A stretch of DNA of 64,000 nt, taken from NCBI RefSeq assembly GCF_026210795.1, contig NC_089429.1, forward strand, positions 2,418,001-2,482,000. The letters run 5' to 3'. This DNA is from Rhizophagus irregularis (taxonomy: Eukaryota > Glomeromycota > Glomeromycetes > Glomerales > Glomeraceae). A model generated the notes under the pieces. That model was not told the origin of the DNA and did not search any database. It worked only from the letters and a program-made list of their open reading frames with translations. The translations under genes and the position numbers were made by a program. Shown here piece by piece: positions 52,790 to 64,000 of this stretch. Each line of letters opens with the position of its first letter. The stretch's first letter is position 1.

Positions 52790-54478
52790 CTAATACATTT
52801 CGTTGATAAATTTATAAATATCAATAATTAAAGTATTATAATATTGAATTGTAATATTATATAATTTAAATTCCTTTACTTCATTTTTCAAAGAATATAA
52901 ATCATCAACATTAGTAGGAATTTGAGCGAAAAAATATTCTAAAAAACCAAAATATTCAGTCCTTTTCTTTTTCATAATATATTCCTTTATAAAAGGTAAA
53001 ATATTCATTTTTTCTTCTTCATTCCGTTTTCCATATCTGATATTTTTGATTAATAATGTTTTAATAAAAGTATTTTGTGAATTTTTCAAAAAAATTTCAA
53101 AATCACTTGTATTAATTTCAAGAGATAAACTTAAATATTCTAATTTAGTAGGAAGCATTTGTCCTAAGTTTTGTAATACCATTGAACTAAATAAATTGAT
53201 TTCTGTTTCATAAAATAATACAAAATCAATAGTAAGATAATTAAGATGATTTTTAATATGTTCAATTAAATGTATTGCTAAATTAATACCCTCTTGATTA
53301 TCAAAATCATATAATCTTAAAAATTTGATTTTTTTACAATATTTTATGATTAATGACAATAATTGTTGCTTTGATTCATCTTCTGGTTCAATCCTAAGAT
53401 TTTCTAAATAATTACCTGATTTTTGTAATAATAATTGTAATAAATCAAATAATAATGGTTTATCTATAATTAAAGATTTCAATTTAAATGGTTTGGTTAT
53501 ATTAATAACTTGTTGAATAAAATTTGAATCTAAAGAATAACAATAAAGAATATGAATAGATTCCAAAACATTTAATTGTTCAAATACTTCATTTAAAATC
53601 TTTATATTTTTAAAATCAATGAAATAAAATATAATTGTTCTTAAAGTATTTGTACAATTAGAATTCTTTAATGATAATAATGAATGATATAAAGGTAGTT
53701 TAATAAAGCATAATGAAATTTTTTTGAGATTTTGTTGTGAATCAACTATCAGGGATAAATGTTTTTCGGTTTTTGAATGACAATTTGATGGAAATAATAA
53801 ATTAAGTGATGAAATAGAATTACAATTAGAATAAAAAAATTGTATAAATGTTGTTATATTTTCAGTTGTTGGAACTATATGAAGTGCCAAATTTTTAATA
53901 TTACAAACAAAATTTGGATTTTGTGAAACTAATGCAAAAGTTACATTAAAATACTCGCGATCTTCATCTGTAAATACTTTGACATTAATAGTATGCATAT
54001 TTACTTCATTTTCGATAATTATTTGTAACAATAACTTATATATTAATTTTTTATATTTTAGATAAAGATTCTTTTGTACAGAATAGATGAAGAGTTGGTC
54101 TTGAATTGTTGATGATGTTCTAACAGCTGCAGCCCACCTTTCAATAGAGTCACTAATTTTACGAGTATCTAAATGTTGAATGAAACTAGGATAATTAAAT
54201 AATGTATTTGAAGGAAGTAAATTGTTATTAATTCCATATTCATTTAATTGTGTTTTATCATCATCATTTAAATTATATAAGTAAAGTTCAATATAACGAT
54301 AATTTTTAGAATTTTGTAGTGAAAATGGGTTTTCCCATAATAATGGAATTGTTAAACGACACCATAATCTATTAACTAGAATACATGAATGTAATGTTGA
54401 AAAGTCATTCCGAAAATATTGTATAATTTCATTTGTTATTTCGGGTAAATCTCCTGAAAATATTTTCGTACATGCCAT
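52790..54478 (-). CDS. F-box / LRR-like protein, paralogue 3
   Basis: Single-exon gene of 562 residues starting MACTKIFSGDLPEITNEIIQ. The F-box covers about residues 9-50, ending LVNRLWCRLTIPLLWENPF. The same C-terminal block order as the other paralogues is kept, including LFNYPSFIQHLDTRKI, LRTIIFYFIDFKNIKILNEV, ESIHILYC, KPFKLKSLIIDKPL, LQLLLQKSGNYLENLRIE and LPFIKEYIMKKKR. It is a likely SCF adaptor with unknown substrate. The conserved upstream block found about 100 nt from the other two starts is about 600 nt away here, so extra DNA lies between. Confidence 0.9.
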   Translation of the reverse strand: MACTKIFSGDLPEITNEIIQYFRNDFSTLHSCILVNRLWCRLTIPLLWENPFSLQNSKNYRYIELYLYNLNDDDKTQLNEYGINNNLLPSNTLFNYPSFIQHLDTRKISDSIERWAAAVRTSSTIQDQLFIYSVQKNLYLKYKKLIYKLLLQIIIENEVNMHTINVKVFTDEDREYFNVTFALVSQNPNFVCNIKNLALHIVPTTENITTFIQFFYSNCNSISSLNLLFPSNCHSKTEKHLSLIVDSQQNLKKISLCFIKLPLYHSLLSLKNSNCTNTLRTIIFYFIDFKNIKILNEVFEQLNVLESIHILYCYSLDSNFIQQVINITKPFKLKSLIIDKPLLFDLLQLLLQKSGNYLENLRIEPEDESKQQLLSLIIKYCKKIKFLRLYDFDNQEGINLAIHLIEHIKNHLNYLTIDFVLFYETEINLFSSMVLQNLGQMLPTKLEYLSLSLEINTSDFEIFLKNSQNTFIKTLLIKNIRYGKRNEEEKMNILPFIKEYIMKKKRTEYFGFLEYFFAQIPTNVDDLYSLKNEVKEFKLYNITIQYYNTLIIDIYKFINEMY

Positions 54479-54539
54479 AATGTAAGAGAAAAAGAAAGGA
54501 ATAATTTGAATTTTACAATATTTTTTTTTTTTGATTATT

Positions 54540-57479
54540 CCAGAAGGGGTTATTTATACCCATTTTCGGAGTGGCTATTGTCACGTGATTGGTAATCCTA
54601 CCAATTTTGTAGAACAAGTGAACAATGTAGATCTATGTCACTAATATCACGAATGTCATAGATGTATGACATATCATGAAAATCATATATAGTTGATAGG
54701 TTTAATATGTTTATTTTAACTGTTATATTTATTTTATCTGTTATATATTATATGTATGATTTATTAGTTATATTAGTTATATATTATATAGTTATTATAT
54801 TTATTTTATCTATTATTTTTGTTATATCAAAATATATAGTTAATTTTATATAAATACAACGCTGTAGACAAGTGAGAAGAGGGGGACGCTCAAGGTTGTT
54901 TAGTTTAAGAATCATGATGAAGTAATTTAGGTTTTAATGGATCCTTTATTCATGTCTGATCGTATATGCCAGAGTGTTGCTATACTTTATTCATGTCTGA
55001 TTGGATTATTTGTATTAGTTTATTGTCTTTCTTATTTTAATAAACCTTCTGCTTACCATTTTCATTTTGTTTACTATTCCGATCATATTGTCGCACAAAA
55101 TTTATGTTTATCATTTTGAAGATAATGTGACAGTTCAATCATTGTTGTCATTTATGATCATCTCGTAATTTCAAAAATTTTTAACCAGTTAACGGATTTC
55201 AAAGTTCCTTACATTTTCACTTTTTTTTCTATTTTGGGTCCAGAAAATTCCGAATACTTAAAAATTATATAATGATATGCAGATGATATGTCCAAAATTA
55301 ATTATTAATGTAGATTTACATACAACATTCGCTACATTCGTTTTCTAATGGATAACTTTTATAGATCAGTCGCAGACGAACAAGAAAGTATTAATGTTTT
55401 TAAATCATCCAATTGAATTAGGACTTGATCTATGAGATATCGCTGTTTGTTAAATCAGTAATAAATAATTTTCATTGAAGAATTATATACGATGACTAAT
55501 TGTTTTTATCTTATAAACTCAAACGTTTATATTTACTTCATCTAAAGTCTAATAAAGTTCTTTATTTATATACTGTATTTTATATTTTGTAACGTTGAAA
55601 TTTGTATTACGGATATATGGCGTCAGATTTATATTGTACTATATTGTACTGCGTTAGTTACGTAAGTCCTTTGATACCAACGATTTATAACTATTAAAAA
55701 AAACAGCAATGATGAAGAATCAAAAAATTCTGCTGATTTAAAATTTGTTTAAAATTAGAAAAATTTAACACATGCAGTAATTTAAATTACATTAGATTAA
55801 AGCAGTAAATAATTCTTAAAAAAAAAGAAGCAAAATATTTTTCTCGTATCAAAACTTTAAAAGTACATGTATTTCGTATCACATTAATTAATCTATACTA
55901 TTTTATGTTATTCAAACCTCTCATCTAAGACTTTTCATTGTGTGCCATCAAATGTTAAATGTTTTAATTTTGTTGATCCTTAAAATTAGCGAACGTAACA
56001 AAGATCAAACATGATCAAACATAAAAATTATTAACAAAATACTATGCTTTTTTTTCAAAAAAAAAAAAAAAAAAAAAAAATTCTATTCCTAGATTTTTTT
56101 AATATACTGTAATTAAATTTTGGGTTTGATTTTTTTTTATTTATTACATTTTTGTAATCTATATTTCTATAATGCACATATATATTTTTTCAGAATTTAT
56201 TTAAATTAATATTAAATTTCGCTGCTGCACAAAAAATAACAATTCTGAGAATATGATAAAATTAAAATACTAAATATCATGTTTTTATTAGAAATGAACC
56301 ATTTAACTAATAATCCTAATCCCTTTTAATTGCCCTTTAAACATGAACTCTTGTTTTCAATAAAAGCCCAAATTTGAAGTTGAACCTACAAAATATAACA
56401 TACTTTCGAAATGTCTAAGTTTAAAAAAATTAGGTGTGAGATTAAATTATACTGTGACTGCTGTAACATTATGTTTTATTTATAAAAGTATCATATAAAA
56501 GTTTATTATTGAAATGGTTTAATTTATTCCGGTTATGAATTGAATACCGGATATAATGAAATTATATCTGAACGGTTTATTATCAAGAAAACCCTGTATT
56601 TTCCTAATAATATCCACCAGAAAGATATATACTGTATAAACATAAGTAAAAAGAATGAGTTATTTGTTTAGTAAAAGTATCAGTTACAATATCTATTGAA
56701 ATTGGAGATCATCAACGGGTTATCAGACTATCATACCGAGTTATTACAAATCAAAAGAGCAGCAAGTTTCTAGAAGACTGAGAGTAATAGCAAATCATGA
56801 TGTATTGGTGCGGTTGACGGAGATAAACTTTACTTTAGATGTTAAGACGCAAGATATTCAGGAACAATTAGAACATGTTGAAAAGGAAGACACCCCACTT
56901 TACAATAAGTGATTTGAAGTTTTACCAAGTTCTTGAGCATTAGGCGCGCTTGTAATAGGTTCTTTCGATAAGTTCCTTGAAAAGAGTTGCCAAACAGTTA
57001 CGATAATAAGATTAAGTATTGATAAGAAAATCAGGATGAATAAAGTGATGCAAACTCAATTCTCTTTTAAGCGTAAAAGTAAATGATTCTTATTTGAATT
57101 TTGGAACGCCAAACTTGATAACATTATTTTCCAATACGGAACTATGTGTTTAAATAATTATTTATTCTTTAAACGTAAAAATAATATATTATTAAATAAA
57201 ACAAACTTGTAAACTTAAGGGACGTCAACGAATAATTTCCATAATTTCCACAAATTCAAATCGCGTTCCAGACGTCTCATGTAAACAATATCCAGATTTA
57301 CAATTTTTTTGTAACTGATATTCACTGACACGACACGTGAAAGTGGCCGGTGACCTACGATCAAAAATCCTATAAGCGGACCTTGATCAGCTAATATCAA
57401 ACTAATCAGACTATTAATTATGAGTCATCTCATGACACAATTTTCTGATTATGACATAATTTTTGCACTCTGACTAACA
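54540..57479. other. Spacer; extra DNA in F-box promoter; possible exon relic
   Basis: About 54575-55076 is not found between the other F-box genes and their upstream block and looks like an insertion; I see no terminal repeats. A pure 24-A run is at 56057-56080. An open frame at about 56700-56912 (GYQTIIPSYYKSKEQQ, NHDVLVRLTEINFTL, EHVEKEDTPLYNK) looks protein-like but lacks a start and is unrecognised. Confidence 0.4.
55077..55112 (-). promoter_or_regulatory. Conserved upstream block of F-box genes, copy 3
   Basis: The core ATATTGTCGCACAAAATTT at 55085-55103 is identical to the copy at 12677. Here it is displaced to about 600 nt upstream of the F-box start. Confidence 0.45.
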
Positions 57480-57600
57480 AATTTATATAAAAAGCCACTC
57501 CAGAAATTTTAAACTCGCACATTTATTCTCTTACTCGTTCCTTCTCTTTCCCTTCACTCTTGTCAATAAACTTATCTTATTTTTTCATTTCCACTTCGCA
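57480..57600 (+). promoter_or_regulatory. TATA and pyrimidine-rich promoter-like stretch without an ORF
   Basis: TTTATATAAAAAGCC at about 57481 is followed 50-70 nt later by a CT-rich stretch (TTCTCTTACTCGTTCCTTCTC...), the layout of a strong fungal core promoter. No ORF follows. Donor-like GTAAGTATC near 57840 and a hairpin GCGAAAT-TAT-ATTTCGC near 57903 suggest a non-coding transcript, but this is tentative. Confidence 0.35.
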
Positions 57601-58019
57601 GTATTTTATCCTTTCCCTTTTTAAAACGTCCTTAATAAAATTTTTTTATTTTATTTTAACTTTAATTTATATTTTTGTTTTGACGTGTTAATACGTCCTT
57701 CTGTCTCTCTCTCTCACTTCGGGGAAGACTTATGGTCTAAAGCTTGGGGTGGGCTTAACCGAAGAAATTATTGATTGTAAAATTACAATACAAGACAACT
57801 GAAACACCTTTGGTTCGCTTTTGATTTGGATCATTGTGGTAAGTATCATTTATGTTCTTACAAGAGAAAGGAATTCACGTGTACATGGCTCTTTTTGCTA
57901 GGCGAAATTATATTTCGCTAATGACCAGCTGTAGCCTGAGAGAAACTGAGGTTCTATAGTTATTTTAGTGATGAACAATGTGGCAAGTGTTCAATAGTTA
58001 TTTTTATATATTGTTTACT

Positions 58020-58240
58020 ATAGATTTCATTCATTTATTGTATTTAGATAATAGTTTTTATTGTATATTGTTTTTAGTGAAAATATTTTATTTATTTATT
58101 AGATTTAGATTTATTTTTATTGTATTTAGACTTATAGTATTTATTGTATATTGTTGTTAGTGAAAATATTTTATCTATTTATTTTATTTTTATAGCTTTT
58201 AGTGCAAATTTCATTTATTATTAGATTTAGATTTTAATAA
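58020..58240. repeat. AT-rich direct repeats
   Basis: TTATTGTATATTGTT-TTAGTGAAAATATTTTAT recurs with a spacing of about 95 bp (near 58050 and 58145), with a decayed third copy near 58195 (TTTTAGTGCAAATTTC). ATTAGATTTAGATTT also recurs. Confidence 0.6.
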
Positions 58241-59284
58241 TGTACAACTATAGCTTGTGACTGTATGAGGTACCTCTATGCACTTTGCTCTCTTGCGTGA
58301 TAGTACTTTCTCATAGGGTTTATATGATTTGCCACCATACTAATCCTTTTATGTTTTCAATTAACTTGTGATTTCCCAGGTACACCACTCAAATACACAA
58401 CATAAAGTTGTTAGAAGAAGATGAAGATACAAAATACATAAGTTTAGTAAGGAGTAAAGTAATAAAAAAAACATTACATTTAAAATCTTTTTCAAAGTTT
58501 ATAACTACTGTATTTTGTTAGTATAACTGTCTAATAATAAATTAATAAAATTTAAATATGATTTTTATTGATTAGGCCGGGCAAAATTAACTTTTAGATT
58601 CTCGTGACCGTGTTACAAAAATTCAGGGATAGTAAAAATTTCATCACGTGACTTAACATAATAAAATGGTATCTACTATTTTTTTTTTTGTTATATAGAT
58701 TAATAAAAAAAATATATTAACAGTTAAAATTAACATTAATCATTATTAATTATTTGAAAATTATTTTTTGATGAAATTCTCAGAATTTTGAAATGATCAG
58801 CCGGATTGACATGCTACGGCAAAATCAGTACTCTCATCTCAATGGTTATGGTCACATTTTTAAGGAGTTGATCACACGACTGCAAAATTTTATGTAATAA
58901 ACAAATAAACAAATAAACAATATTAATGAAGCGCAATAGAAGGATATAAGGATATTTAATAGGATAATTGGATAATTTCAGTTATAATTTACGTAAAAAT
59001 CAAAATTTTTTTATTTTTAATGAACAAATAAATAAAAATATACACAAATATAAAAAATATTCAAAATTACAAATAAAATTTTAAATTACATGAGAAATTT
59101 TTTTATGATACATATAATACATGTTAATATAAAGAAATTTTAATAGAAATAATAGCTCCAGGCCATTTCGTAACGAATAGTAACTACGTCATTAGGTATA
59201 ATTTTTCGGTTAAAATTGATCTTCATGTAATAACCGAAGTCGTTAAGTCGTTTGTGCCGTCCCCATCATAGAAGAATTTTCCGT
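58241..59284. other. AT-rich spacer
   Basis: Nothing that I can support as a gene. A tandem AAACAAAT run lies near 58900. Confidence 0.5.
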
Positions 59285-59386
59285 TTACATTATAGAACAT
59301 GAGTTTGTAGGATTACCATCAGGTTTTTCAGTTATTTCGGAAGTAACAATAACAATTGGTTTAGAGGTAATAATTGTTGGATTCAT
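59285..59386 (-). CDS. 33-residue peptide ending in a CaaX box (candidate lipopeptide precursor)
   Basis: ORF of 33 residues from ATG 59386-59384 to TAA 59287-59285. It begins MNPTIITSKPIVIVTSEI and ends NPTNSCSIM. C-S-I-M is a canonical farnesylation motif (the CaaX of prelamin A is also CSIM). There is no signal peptide. A TATA-like TTATAAATA lies 151 nt upstream and the start context is AAAAATGA. The size and CaaX end resemble a-factor-type fungal pheromone precursors, but the peptide is shorter than usual and the similarity is only in layout. It could also be a chance ORF. Confidence 0.4.
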   Translation of the reverse strand: MNPTIITSKPIVIVTSEITEKPDGNPTNSCSIM

Positions 59387-59536
59387 TTTTGATTAATTTA
59401 CTTGAGAAAGAATTGAGAATTTAATATTTGTATATTTGTTTGATTTCTTTGATTAACTTTAACTTGATTAGTTGATTTTTTTTTTTGTTCTTTGAAATTT
59501 TTTTTCTGATGGAATTTTACAAGGTGAATCCAAGTG

Positions 59537-59545
59537 TATTTATAA
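59537..59545 (-). promoter_or_regulatory. TATA-like box upstream of the CaaX ORF
   Basis: The minus strand reads TTATAAATA, 151 nt upstream of the 59386 start. In such AT-rich DNA a chance match is possible. Confidence 0.3.
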
Positions 59546-59550
59546 TAAAT

Positions 59551-62317
59551 CAAACAAACAAATTTTTGGCTTTTAAAATATCTATTATCATCATAGAAAA
59601 TTGAAATTTTACATAATTTACATTGTTTTCTTATTATGTAATTTATTTTTCATTGTTATTTCCCTCCCTATGTATCGTATTGTATTGTTTTTGATATTCT
59701 CCCTTTATGTTTCAAAATTGTTCAGGTCATATCGGGTATATCCTTTTTTAGAAATCATTTAAAGATTGGTATAAATCTATTATCTGATATAGTAATAATA
59801 TTCATGCGTTACGTCGGCCATATTCCCAATAAGTAAATCGACCGCCGCACAAATTAATATTCTTGATTTTAAATTTAACTTTATGTGTACAAGTTCATGC
59901 ATAATTTGAAACTAAAAATATTCTTTGTTTACAGTCATTGTTCACTGTGTGATAACGATAATAATTTATTTATAATATATTTAAATTAAACCTTACAAAA
60001 TGAAATTCAAAAAATTCAAACAATTATCATCATATATTATAATAATATGTTCAATATATTCAATAAATCTTTTTGTTAATTGATGTGTTGACGCTATGTA
60101 GTTGAGCAGCTTAACATAATATTTATTTGTAAATTTGAGATAGCTTGCAAAAAAAATGGAAAAGTAATTTTCTATCGGATGAGTTATTCCAGTAGCAGCA
60201 ATGGTTTTCACGATCATCTTAATTAAAAAAAATGGGCAAATAATAGCTAAATAATAATATCAAGCCTGACAGTGATGATTGTTTGATTGATTTTGATTGT
60301 TGTTTAAACAATTTTTAAAAATGGGCTAATTTACTTTTTAATTATTTGAGAAGGATTTGATTTATTATTATTATTCGATTACTGATTATCATAAATTCTT
60401 AATGATGATTTTTATTATATCTATAGCTTATTTGTCTCTTTGTAAATATTCCCCTTAGTGTTTAGTGTTCATTTTTTACGTAAGGTAGTATAATATCACG
60501 TGATTGTCAATCATTTGTTTTTTAACACAAAAAAAAAGTGTGTTCTAGACCCAGATTGTGTCACTTACGTGAGCACAATCTGATCGGACTCTATCGAAAA
60601 CAGCATGTTATTGGAGCCAAAAATAAAAATTTCACAGAAAATTGTGTAGCAGGTAGTACTCAAATGACAATATATCAGGGATAAATCTTTACGAATGTAA
60701 AGTTATTTATAAATAAATAAATATTTAGTTTATTATATTTAGAACATTATTATTCTTGACAGTTTTTTATAGAATATTTTACAAATTGAAAAAATGTAGT
60801 ACTAGTTGCCTTTTCTAACTTGATAATAACCATATACAAATTTTCGCATAATCAGTAAGAACTCAATAAGAATACTACAGAAAGTTTGTATATCGCTACG
60901 ATTAAAATAATATACAATTCCTTACACTGTTAAACTGAAAATTTTGTATTAACAATTTTTTAAATATTAATTTACCATAAGTAAAATATTTTGAAATTTT
61001 TTGTTATAAAAAATATTAACCTATACATAGTATTTTTATGTATGTACTAATATTTATTCTACTGTACTTATTGCATGTAATATACAAATGTGATTAATCC
61101 ATGATTTTCGTATATATAGATGTTATAACCAAATAAAACCTATCAATTTATTCCAAGTCAATTTTTGGTTTAATTTTTTTAATTTTTTTTTCTTTTTTAA
61201 TCAACTAATTAGTAAAATTAGTATTCACTTTTACGAGATGGACACTTTTAGTTTCAAGAAATCTTACAAATGAATTCCCCATCGTTTTAAATACCAACAG
61301 CTTCTTATTAATTACACGGAGATAGATTACTTTGATAATTCACTACAATCCTAAACCTAATGAAAATCCGATGTGGGGCTATATCGGTCCTGTGACTGAT
61401 ATAGCTACTCCTCCATCCAATAACTATTTAATAATAAAATAAATAAAAAACGCATTTCCATAAATATGACTGTACCAATAGTACTAAAAAGATGACAAAA
61501 ATTCTGGTGTGCTGCAGTAAGTTGTGTTTTTTTTATTTAAAAATAGAAAATTCTTTTAAGCTCGATCGATGGATTTTGATAAAATTGGTATTTTTTTTTA
61601 ATATTATTATTAATTATTATTTATAACCAATAGTTTTTATATATTTTTTATTTAAAAAATTAAAAAAATATTTCAGTTATTATTGGCCCCCGTTAATTTA
61701 TCTAACCCCTGGGTATAACTCCCCAACAAAAAAGCTCGGACACGTGATATAAATTGTGGCGTCTAAATTTTGATTGGTTGATCTTGTGTAACATTTAACT
61801 TTTGAAAAAAAAGTAAAAACATTCGCGAAAAAATTCAAAGACTTTTAATATTTAAGTAACTTTATAGTAAAAAGAGTAAAAAGTCAATAGAAAATAAATT
61901 TTTTAAGTTTTAAATAGTTTTATTATATTTTTTATTGAATAATACTGTAAACAATACAGAAAAATTTTTACTTTATGTATTTATGAGATAAAAAAATTTT
62001 TTTTTCTTTGTTTTTAAAATTCTCTGTATAACTGATAAAGTAACATATACCTAACTAAAAATATACAAGTTTGTGATATTTATACAAAAAAACGTCAAAA
62101 TATATAAAATTAATATATATAAATTACTTTAATACTTGCTAAAACAAACTTTAAAAATTCAAAGAAATGTATAATATTAATATTTTATTGTTTATAATAT
62201 ATTTGATAAAAGTAAAAAAAGAAAAGACAGTATTTATATAATATAGGTTTCTAAGGTTTCCCATAAAAATAAAATGTATAAAGAAATAGGTGCGAGAAAA
62301 AAAATATGAATCACGTG
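59551..62317. other. AT-rich spacer
   Basis: No gene supported. Contains one strong hairpin at 60552-60582 (separate entry). Confidence 0.5.
60552..60582. repeat. Hairpin-forming inverted repeat
   Basis: CAGATTGTGTCAC, loop TTAC, then GTGAGCACAATCTG: the arms are complementary except for one extra G. It is more GC-rich than its surroundings. It could be a transposon relic or a transcript structure. Confidence 0.6.
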
Positions 62318-62799
62318 TAGGGATTGGAATCGATTATCATTATTAGAATCGATTTTAGAATCGATTAATCGTCGATTAATCGTTAATCGAAATTATACTA
62401 CTTCCGGTCACGTGACTATTAAAATTTATTAAGATCGGCATAAAAATTTCCTTTTTGGGAATTTTGTACAACATAACTTGAATTTCATTGGACAACAAAA
62501 TTTCCTTTTTTTGGAATTTTGTTAATGTCACGTGACAACGACCTAACTTCTTATTAACGGACTACCCCAAAATGTCACGAAACGGCCGGCATTAAGAAAT
62601 TAAGAAATTAACTATGTGACAAATAATGTGTGACAAATAGGTTTTTGTCAACCGAAATAAAACTAATACTTGTAGGAAATCTTATTAACGCTACTGCGCC
62701 ACTATAAGTAAATTCGATTTTTATTCGATAATCGATTTAAAATCGATTCTTATCGATTTTCGATAAATTCGATTATTGTAAAATCGATTCCAATCCCTA
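62318..62799. mobile_element. hAT-type MITE with perfect TIRs and 8-bp TSD
   Basis: 482 bp. The termini TAGGGATTGGAATCGATT and AATCGATTCCAATCCCTA are perfect 18-bp inverted repeats. The flanks are exact 8-bp duplications ATCACGTG (62310-62317 and 62800-62807). The subterminal regions are full of ATCGATT/AATCGAT words in both orientations, and the interior has several TCACGTGA sites. There is no coding capacity. An 8-bp TSD and short TIRs fit a non-autonomous hAT element. Confidence 0.93.
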
Positions 62800-64000
62800 A
62801 TCACGTGCCCGAGATTTTTTGTTGGTTACTTAGCCTAGGTGGCCAACTCAAGGTTACACACACCATGGTCATGAGACTTAGAACTGCTAATTTTATAAGT
62901 AACTATATAAAAATGCAAAAATACCCCATGTTTAAAGTGAGAGATGGGCCGATAATCAATATGATTAAAAAAAAATTATCCCCAAAAACAACAAAATCCA
63001 AAACTATACAAATCTATAATTTTTGTTGAAGTTCCGCGTTTATATCTTTCAAAAAATAGGATCAGCTATTTAGAATACCTCGAAATTATATAAAAGTTTA
63101 TTAAATACTTTAAAATAATACACAACAAAAGAAGAAACCGCTATTTTTAAATATTTTAAGTAAAAAAAATTTATCTTTTTATTGAGATCTCAAAAGTCTG
63201 TAATTTCTAACTTTCTATCGTCAAGTAATAAAAATATATAAAAATAAGAAAGAAATTAACCAGTGGCTCAATTTTGATGAAAAAAACTTTGCTTATATAG
63301 AGCTAATACGAACAAACTTAACTTCTGGGATCAGCTACTTTCCTATGTGTGCATGTCAAAAAAATAATATAATTATAAAGTGATGAAGAAAGTTTGCCTA
63401 ATAAGAATCTAATCTCTGATTATTTTTGATCGGCACTCACATGTGACATTGTGACGTTGCTTATTTTCTATTGAAAATTTTTTTTCATAATTGTATTTGA
63501 TTCTTGAAAGTTGAAAACACTTGAACATCGCTGACTTACAGCTCGTACAACCATTTATGAAAAAAAATATATACATGATATATAATCAAAATGTCAAGCT
63601 ACTCTTCGCTATTTCGAGTACTTTTGCCATCCCGATTACAAACTAATTTCGAGGAAAATTCCCTACCCGCTAGGTTTAATGTTGTACCCAAATTGTTTTA
63701 TTTGTGTTATTACTTTTTTTGAACTTTGTTTCTAACTCTCGACTTTCGCGTTTGCAGATATATCATGATCGGCTGTTTTATTTTAGGTAGCGGTACTTCT
63801 TTTATCTTTGAGATCGGCACTTTCAGAGACTTTACAGAATTAAGTAAAGCCTTCTGGGAAAAGAACAAGGACTACTTTATCAATACTTGGAGTAATGAAT
63901 GAATTAAATCTCAAATTATGGAATGTTGAGATTCCTACCAGAAATAATAAAAAGTATTTGGAACTTAAGAATAATCTGCGTGTAGATATTGACGTTGAAC
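62800..64000. other. AT-rich spacer to window end
   Basis: No gene that I can support. A short ORF at 62805-63029 has no protein-like character. The last 300 bp are slightly less AT-rich and may be the start of something that continues outside the window. Confidence 0.4.

Noticed and set aside
54937-55119. 60-codon plus-strand ORF as a gene
   Set aside because: It covers the conserved F-box upstream block, has no paralogue and is short and hydrophobic as chance AT-rich ORFs are.
57215-57400. 61-codon minus-strand ORF or alternate-frame helitron fragment
   Set aside because: One alternate frame looks mildly protein-like (Cys-containing) but the match is too weak to name.

Overview
The window looks like nuclear DNA of a Glomeromycotina (arbuscular mycorrhizal) fungus, most likely Rhizophagus or a close relative. 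The evidence is very AT-rich sequence with few, scattered genes, GT-AG introns of about 70-80 nt, an F-box family with a shared MACTKIFSGDLPEI-type start, and tyrosine-kinase-like (TKL) kinases with an N-terminal zinc ribbon and tails made of very small exons. The species is inferred from these families; no database was searched.

Layout. 2.4-3.4 kb: a secreted, probably GPI-anchored protein with 9-residue repeats. 5.8-14.1 kb: two intact F-box genes and two F-box relics; one relic is split by a hAT-like MITE with an 8-bp target duplication. 14.2-15.2 kb: an LTR with its leader. 15.8-17.7 kb: an AT-rich array of roughly 100-bp units. 17.8-19.3 kb: a broken kinase gene. 20.7-30.2 kb: a complete, recently inserted Ty3/gypsy-type retrotransposon on the minus strand. 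32.9-34.7 kb: an intact TKL kinase. 38.3-38.7 kb: a small two-exon gene. 41.3-43.1 kb: relics of a pogo-like transposase and a membrane protein gene. 44.5-48.1 kb: F-box relics and LTR debris. 48.7-50.9 kb: a nine-exon TKL kinase. 52.8-54.5 kb: a third intact F-box gene. 59.3 kb: a 33-residue ORF ending in a CaaX box. 62.3-62.8 kb: a hAT-type MITE. The rest is AT-rich spacer and decayed repeats.

The most unusual object is the retrotransposon (20715-30188). Its two 622-bp LTRs look identical and are flanked by ACAG. Its Gag has a long N-terminal extension with three related modules, two of them zinc-ribbon-like. The Gag stop is UGA-CUA, a known readthrough context, and protease follows in the same frame. 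RT-RNase H is next. The last ORF fuses a thymidylate-kinase-like P-loop domain to the N- and C-terminal parts of an integrase that has lost its catalytic core. A 62-nt tRNA-like fragment in the 3' noncoding region starts with the acceptor strand predicted for the tRNA that would pair with the element's own PBS. The element therefore seems to have captured a nucleotide kinase and probably depends on integrase supplied in trans.

The F-box and TKL genes fit the large expanded families of these fungi. They are presumably substrate adaptors of SCF ubiquitin ligases and signalling kinases. Local duplications, relics and MITE/LTR insertions around them suggest birth-and-death evolution in a transposon-rich region.
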